NCBI RefSeq assembly: GCF_000372725.1
Contig: NW_005199363.1
Coordinates: 197,031-261,030, forward strand
Source: Emiliania huxleyi CCMP1516
Taxonomy: Eukaryota; Haptophyta; Isochrysidales; Noelaerhabdaceae
DNA: 64,000 nucleotides
Reading direction: 5' to 3'
The translations under genes were made by a program, and so were the position numbers. Numbering within the stretch: the first letter of the stretch is position 1; each line of letters starts with the position of its first letter. The notes under the pieces were generated by a model. The model did not search any database. It saw nothing but the letters and a program-made list of their open reading frames with translations, and was not told where the DNA came from. Positions 59,657 through 64,000 of the stretch are shown one piece after another.

Positions 59657-62600
59657 TCACACCAAGAAGTCGGCAGTGGCGGAGACGCACGAGCTTCTCC
59701 TCGGCGGCGGCGGCGGCGACGGCGGCAGCGACGGCGGCGGCGAGGCGGTAGGCGAAGCGGGCTCCGAGGGCGGCGGCGAGGGCGGCGGCGACGCGCCGTA
59801 CCCGGTCGTCGCGGGCCGAGCCGCCTTGGGCGAGCCGATCCGAAGCCGGCCCAGGCCCAGCATGCTGCGCTGCGGCTTGCGGCGGCCCTGGGGCGCCGGG
59901 GGAGTCGCCTCCGCAGGGGCGGCGACGGCCTTTGGCGAGTGGCCCTTTCTCAAGCGCAGCTCGCACGCCACCCGGTCCACCCAGTCCTTGTGCGAGGCGT
60001 ACAGCGCGGCGTAGCGCGGCTCGGCGTCGTCCACGTCGAGCCAGGTCACGTTGTGCGCGTCGTCGCCCGCGCGGAGCGGCAGCTGGACGGCGAGGTCGGC
60101 CGTGCAGTGGAAGTGGAACGCCGTCGTCTCCATCCACGCGTTGTCCGTGTTGCGCGGGTCGTCGACGTAGCCGCGGTACACCACCTCGCCGTGCGCAAAC
60201 AGCTCGTCGACGGCCGCGTTGAAGGCGGCGCGCTCGGCGTCGGAGGCCATGTTGCCCGCCTCCTCGGCGAACTCGCGCCGCACCGTCACCGACACAACCT
60301 CGCCCGCGTCCACCATCCCGCCCGGCAGCGCCCAGACGCCCGTGTCGCCGCGCTGGATGGCGACAATCTGCAGCTTCCGCTTGTCGCCGGGCTTCCAGCG
60401 CGTCACGATCGGGTCGGCGGCCCGGTTGGGCCCCCACTTGCCGAGCATGCCCCGCCCGCACACGCCGGTGCGGCCGCGCGGGTTGACTGGCCGCTGGTCC
60501 GCGTCGAAGAAGAGGGGGCCCTCGCACGAGAGGCGGTGCTTGAGCTCCGCGAGGTTCGGCCGCGGGCTGTCGGCCCAGCCGTTCGGGTTGGCGTCGCTCC
60601 GCTCGGCCGCGAGCACCGAGGGGGCCACGAAGGGCACCGGCGAGTACTCTGGCCAGGGCACCTTCCAGCTCACCTTTGCGTCCTCGACCGGGAAGCGCGG
60701 CGGGTACTTCGGGTTCTGCTGCGACCGCGCGTGCACGTGCACCGTGGAGTGCGCGGCGAGCGCGCGCTGAGCGTCGTTCAGCTGCTTGCGGAGCGACTCG
60801 ACCAGCGCCGCGTCGGCAATCGGGGCTCCGCCAGCCGGCGGCGGCGGCGAGCGCGACACCTCGGGGCTCACGCTGAAGCTCGCCAGCGGATTGTTGGAGA
60901 AGGACGCCAGCCCGTCGCCGCCGTGGGGAGAGATGACCGAAGAGCTGACGGGGGCCGTCGCCACGCCGCCCCTGGCCGTCGCCTTGTGCGCCGTCGGCCG
61001 CGGCAGCTCCGTCGACGACGCCGACGTGAGCTCGACCGGCGAGGCGCCGCGGGGGGAGCCCGAGCGCGGAGACTGCCGCGGCGTCATCTCGGTGGCGGAG
61101 CTGTAGCCGGTCGCCGACGCGGCGCCGGCGCGCAGCGAGCCGCCGAAAGGCAGCATCGTGCCGCCAGGGTAAGGTTGCGCGGTCTCGCGCATGTGCGCGT
61201 GCAGGTTGATGAGCGACTCCTGGATCTCGAGGCACTTGTCGGTGACGCGCGCCTGCTCGAGCTGCAGCGCGGAGATCTTTGTGTCCGTCATCTCCTCGCG
61301 CTCGCGCTCCTCCTCGTCGAGCAAGTCGGTGAGCCAAGTCAAGTCCTGCCGCGCCATCACGTCCAGAACCGCCTCGGGCAGCGTGTCCGAGAGCAGCGGC
61401 ACCACCTTGACGCCGCGCCGGTAGCCGAGGCCCTGCGCGCGAGAGGTCGACATGCGGCGCAGCTTCGTACTGTTCGGGCCAAGCCGCAAGACGCGCGACC
61501 TCTTCCGGCAGCACCGCGGCGTCATGAACTCGAGGCAGCGGCGGCAGGCGGCGGCGAGCCTGCTGCAAAAGAGGCCCGACATGCCCTTCGAGATCTCGGC
61601 GACGAGGAAGGGGAGCGAGAAGGGGGGCGGGATCCAGAAGACGGACGACACAAACTCGTCGACGACGTAGACACGCGAATACTTCCACTCGTTGTCGGCG
61701 TTCTCCTTGATCTTCTCGTACGTCTCGCTCATCATCGCGATGAGCAGGTTGACCAGTACGACCTGACGCACGCGCGGAAAGAGAAGGGGGTGGGGCCGGC
61801 GGGTCGCGACGGGGGCGAGGCACGGCGTACAGCGCGGCCGCGCGCCTGCGTGAGGAAGGAGAAAGTCCACAGCAGCATCGGCCCGAGCCAACCGCCCGCA
61901 ACGCCCACGTTGTGCAGCTCGCCGAACTCGCCGAAGAGAGCCCACCACGGCAGCGCGAACGCGCCGTCCGTGTCGAAGCTGCTCTCTCCGAGCGACGGCA
62001 TGATTCCGACCATCGCGGAGCAGAAGGCGGCCATGACGAGGCAGAGGATGAAGCTGAAGAGCATGATGTCCTTGGAGAGCTCCTGCAGGATGATCGAGAG
62101 CACGCCGATCTGCTTGTAGATTTGCAGCCACAGGATGGGCCGCACGAACGCGTAGATGGCGCACACCGCGAGCACCACCTGGGCGTACCACAGCGGGTCG
62201 CAGCCGCGGTACACGTTCGACCAGATGTCGAGCGCGTCGAGCTCGCCGTCCTCGCCCGCGACCGACTCCGGCAAGGGCCCGCCGCCGCCGCCGCCGCTAT
62301 CGCCGCCGCCGCCGTTGTGCCCGCTTAAGAGGGCCCTCCCCCCGCCCGGCGCGTGAAGCCGCCGGGCGGCGGCCTCGAAGCCGACAAAGTCGCCGCCGTC
62401 GAGGAGCTCGCCGAGCCTCCGGTCCTCGACCACGCGCTCGATGGTCTGCGTGCCGAGCCCAATCACGTGGCAGAGCGGGCCGGCCGTCAGGCGGACGGTC
62501 GAGGCGAGCGCCTGCGCGGTGAGCGTGATGACGTCCATCAAGTTGGCGGCCGAATCGAAGTGCACGGCGCCGGCGCGGAAGTGGGTGTACCACTGGAAGA

Positions 62601-64000
62601 GCTCCTCGACCCAAAAGGCGTAGCAGAAGACGGCGAAGACGAGCTCGAGGACACCGAAGGTGGTGAAGGTGCCCGGGTGCGACATGAGCACCGTCGTGTA
62701 GACGGCGAGGAAGCAAAAGTACGACACCACCTTGAGCAGGAATTTGACGCGCGGCACGGCGAGGAACCAGCGCATGTTGAGCCACCGGATGTGGAAGAGG
62801 CCGCGCAAGCACTTGAAGCAGTGGAGGCAGCACAGGCAAGTGCAGCACTGCCCGCAGCAGTTGAAGCAGCACGCGAACAGGTTGTACACCCGCGTGCAGA
62901 GCCCGACCCCCGGCGCGAACGGGCTCGGGTAGCAGCAGCAGGGCGGTACCTCCTCGAGGGTGTCGAGCGCGGTCGTCGCCATCCCGCCCGCGCCGCCCCA
63001 GCGCGAGCCGCCCGCCCCGCTGTCGCGCCGCGAGAGCGAGAGCTCCTGCGTCTCGTCCCGCTCGTGCAGGCGGTGCCTGCCGCCGAGTGCGCGGTAGGCC
63101 AGCGGCGGCGGTGACCGCGGGTCCTTGTCGTCGCCAGAGTTGGCGCGGTTGGGCGCGACGAAGTCGGCGAGCTGGAAGGCGGCCGTCGCCTGACGGCTGG
63201 CCTTCTTCTTCCGCTCGAGGTTGTCCCACGCGCTCGCGTCGAGCTCGACCTCCTGCTTGTCGATCGTCCGAACGAAGAAGTGCGCGAGCACGCGCAGCGA
63301 GCTGACGCTGGACGAGAGAGCGCCGTCCGAGCCGTAGAGGTTGCCGCGCCAGTACTCGTCGATGAGCGTCTGCACGTACTTGTGCCCGACGAAGCTCTTG
63401 CTCTCGCCCTCCATCGCCGTCTGCAGGATCGTGCCCGGCCACGTCCGCGACGGCCGCATCAGCACGATGGTTGCGTGGCTCTGGGTGGGGCACTTGTCGA
63501 GCACCGAGCACGCCCACTTCTCGAACGTGTCCGCGTTGGACTCGTACATCGTCGCGGCGGTCGGGCGCGCGATCGCCGCGCGCTTCGAGACCTGCGACGC
63601 GATGAGCGCGAGCCGGATCGGGTCCGACTGGCGGCTTGCGTGCTGCCAAAAGACGCGGGCGATGTCGACGCGGCCTAAGCGGCATGACGCGATCCTCAGG
63701 AGGGAGGGGAGGGCGGACTAGCGAGGCTGCGGTGGCGACGGCGCCGATGAAGACGCCCCAGAGCATCAGGTGCGGCAGAGCGTCCTCGAAGAGTGCGTTC
63801 GCCTACGGCAGGAGGAGCGGCCGGGGTGCGGGCGGGGGCGCGCGCGCGGGGGGGGGTGGGGGTGCGGCCTCCTCGAGAAGGGGGGGGGGATGGGAAGGGG
63901 GGGGGGGGGGGCGAATCCCCTCGTCAAAACGGCCCGAGTCCCCGGGGGAGCGGGCCCCCCCCTTTTGCGACTGCTCGAGCTCCTGCTGCAGCTCGGACTC
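59657..64000 (-). CDS. TRPM2-like: TRPM2-like cation channel with C-terminal NUDT9-type Nudix domain, 5' end off the right edge
   Basis: Visible exons: one ending near 63960 (ESELQQELEQSQK...), 63802-63745, 63674-61846 and 61762-59657. The TRPM homology region shows LPHLMLWGVFIG|RVDIARVFW and DPIRLALIASQVSKR. A Cys-rich cluster (CCFNCCGQCCTCLCCLHC) precedes the channel: helices at VKFLLKVVSYFCFLAVYTTV, FGVLELVFAVFCYAFWVEEL, DPLWYAQVVLAVCAIYAFV and LFSFILCLVMAAFCSAMVGI, pore LPWWALFGEFGEL, and S6 LLWTFSFLTQ|VVLVNLLIAMM. A coiled coil and a Ser/Pro linker follow. The C-terminal NUDT9-like domain has NPRGRTGVCGRGMLGKWGPN, DPIVTRWKPGD, Nudix box GGMVDAGEVVSVTVRREFAE with EEAG, and GYVDDPRNTDNAWMETTAFH. 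Both catalytic glutamates are present, unlike human TRPM2. Likely an ADP-ribose-responsive Ca2+ channel. Both introns between resolved exons have GC donors (70 and 83 nt). Confidence 0.88.

Overview
The window reads as nuclear DNA of a GC-rich protist alga, most likely a haptophyte; a pelagophyte or dinoflagellate relative is not excluded. About twenty protein genes lie on both strands, most split by very short introns. In my gene models about two thirds of the resolved introns begin with GC rather than GT, and nearly all end AG|G. There are no bacterial operons, no rRNA and no convincing tRNA. A K+/H+ antiporter of the plastid KEA type suggests a photosynthetic cell.

Layout. 1-3 kb: SUMO protease (Ulp2/SENP6-7 type, minus, runs off the left edge). 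3.3-5.7 kb: PHD-finger protein. 6.2-7.5 kb: NAD(P)-binding SDR protein. 8.1-9.9 kb: unknown reading frame interrupted by a 1.04 kb TIR element. 9.9-12.3 kb: ankyrin/U-box protein. 12.4-15.0 kb: 252-bp tandem array holding a TA-flanked mariner-type element. 15.7-18.1 kb: JmjC/cupin-like protein. 19.8-20.3 kb: F-box protein. 21.9-23.6 kb: cathepsin B-like protease lacking its C-terminal half. 24.3-26.4 kb: long-TIR element. 26.7-30.1 kb: KEA-type antiporter fused to EF-hands and an RCK domain. 30.9-32.7 kb: RING/TPR and START proteins, convergent. 32.8-33.3 kb: short MITE. 33.7-38.2 kb: giant proline-rich repeat gene. 38.9-39.6 kb: PUB-domain protein. 41.2-42.5 kb: fucosyltransferase-like protein. 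42.9-45.2 kb: HRDC-PIF1 helicase. 45.5-47.3 kb: seven-helix membrane protein with a C-terminal TIR-like domain. 47.8-48.9 kb: repeat-family frame of unknown function. 49.1-49.7 kb: parvulin PPIase. 50.1-51.7 kb: cis-prenyltransferase. 52-54.4 kb: repeat-rich. 54.5-55.0 kb: Ser-rich protein. 55.7-57.5 kb: METTL21-type methyltransferase and CDC26, same strand and same frame. 58.4-58.9 kb: single-pass membrane protein. 59.7-64 kb: TRPM2-like channel with a NUDT9-type Nudix domain, running off the right edge.

The most striking observation concerns the introns. Many are 65-75 nt long and carry at one end a 15-35 nt copy of the neighbouring exon, so that AG|GC (or AG|GT) occurs at both borders. Two adjacent introns of the KEA gene also share an almost identical core of about 43 nt. 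Others are built from ATCTCGG-type tandem motifs that recur in introns of unrelated genes. Together this looks like recent, repeated intron gain, by local duplication and/or introner-like insertion, made easy by tolerance of GC donors.

The genes do not form one pathway. Several are signalling or protein-turnover components (SUMO protease, U-box, F-box, RING, CDC26, PUB). Two are unusual sensor architectures: the 7TM-TIR protein and the TRPM2/NUDT9 channel.

Exon borders were placed by eye from reading-frame continuity and family resemblance; no alignment or transcript data were used.
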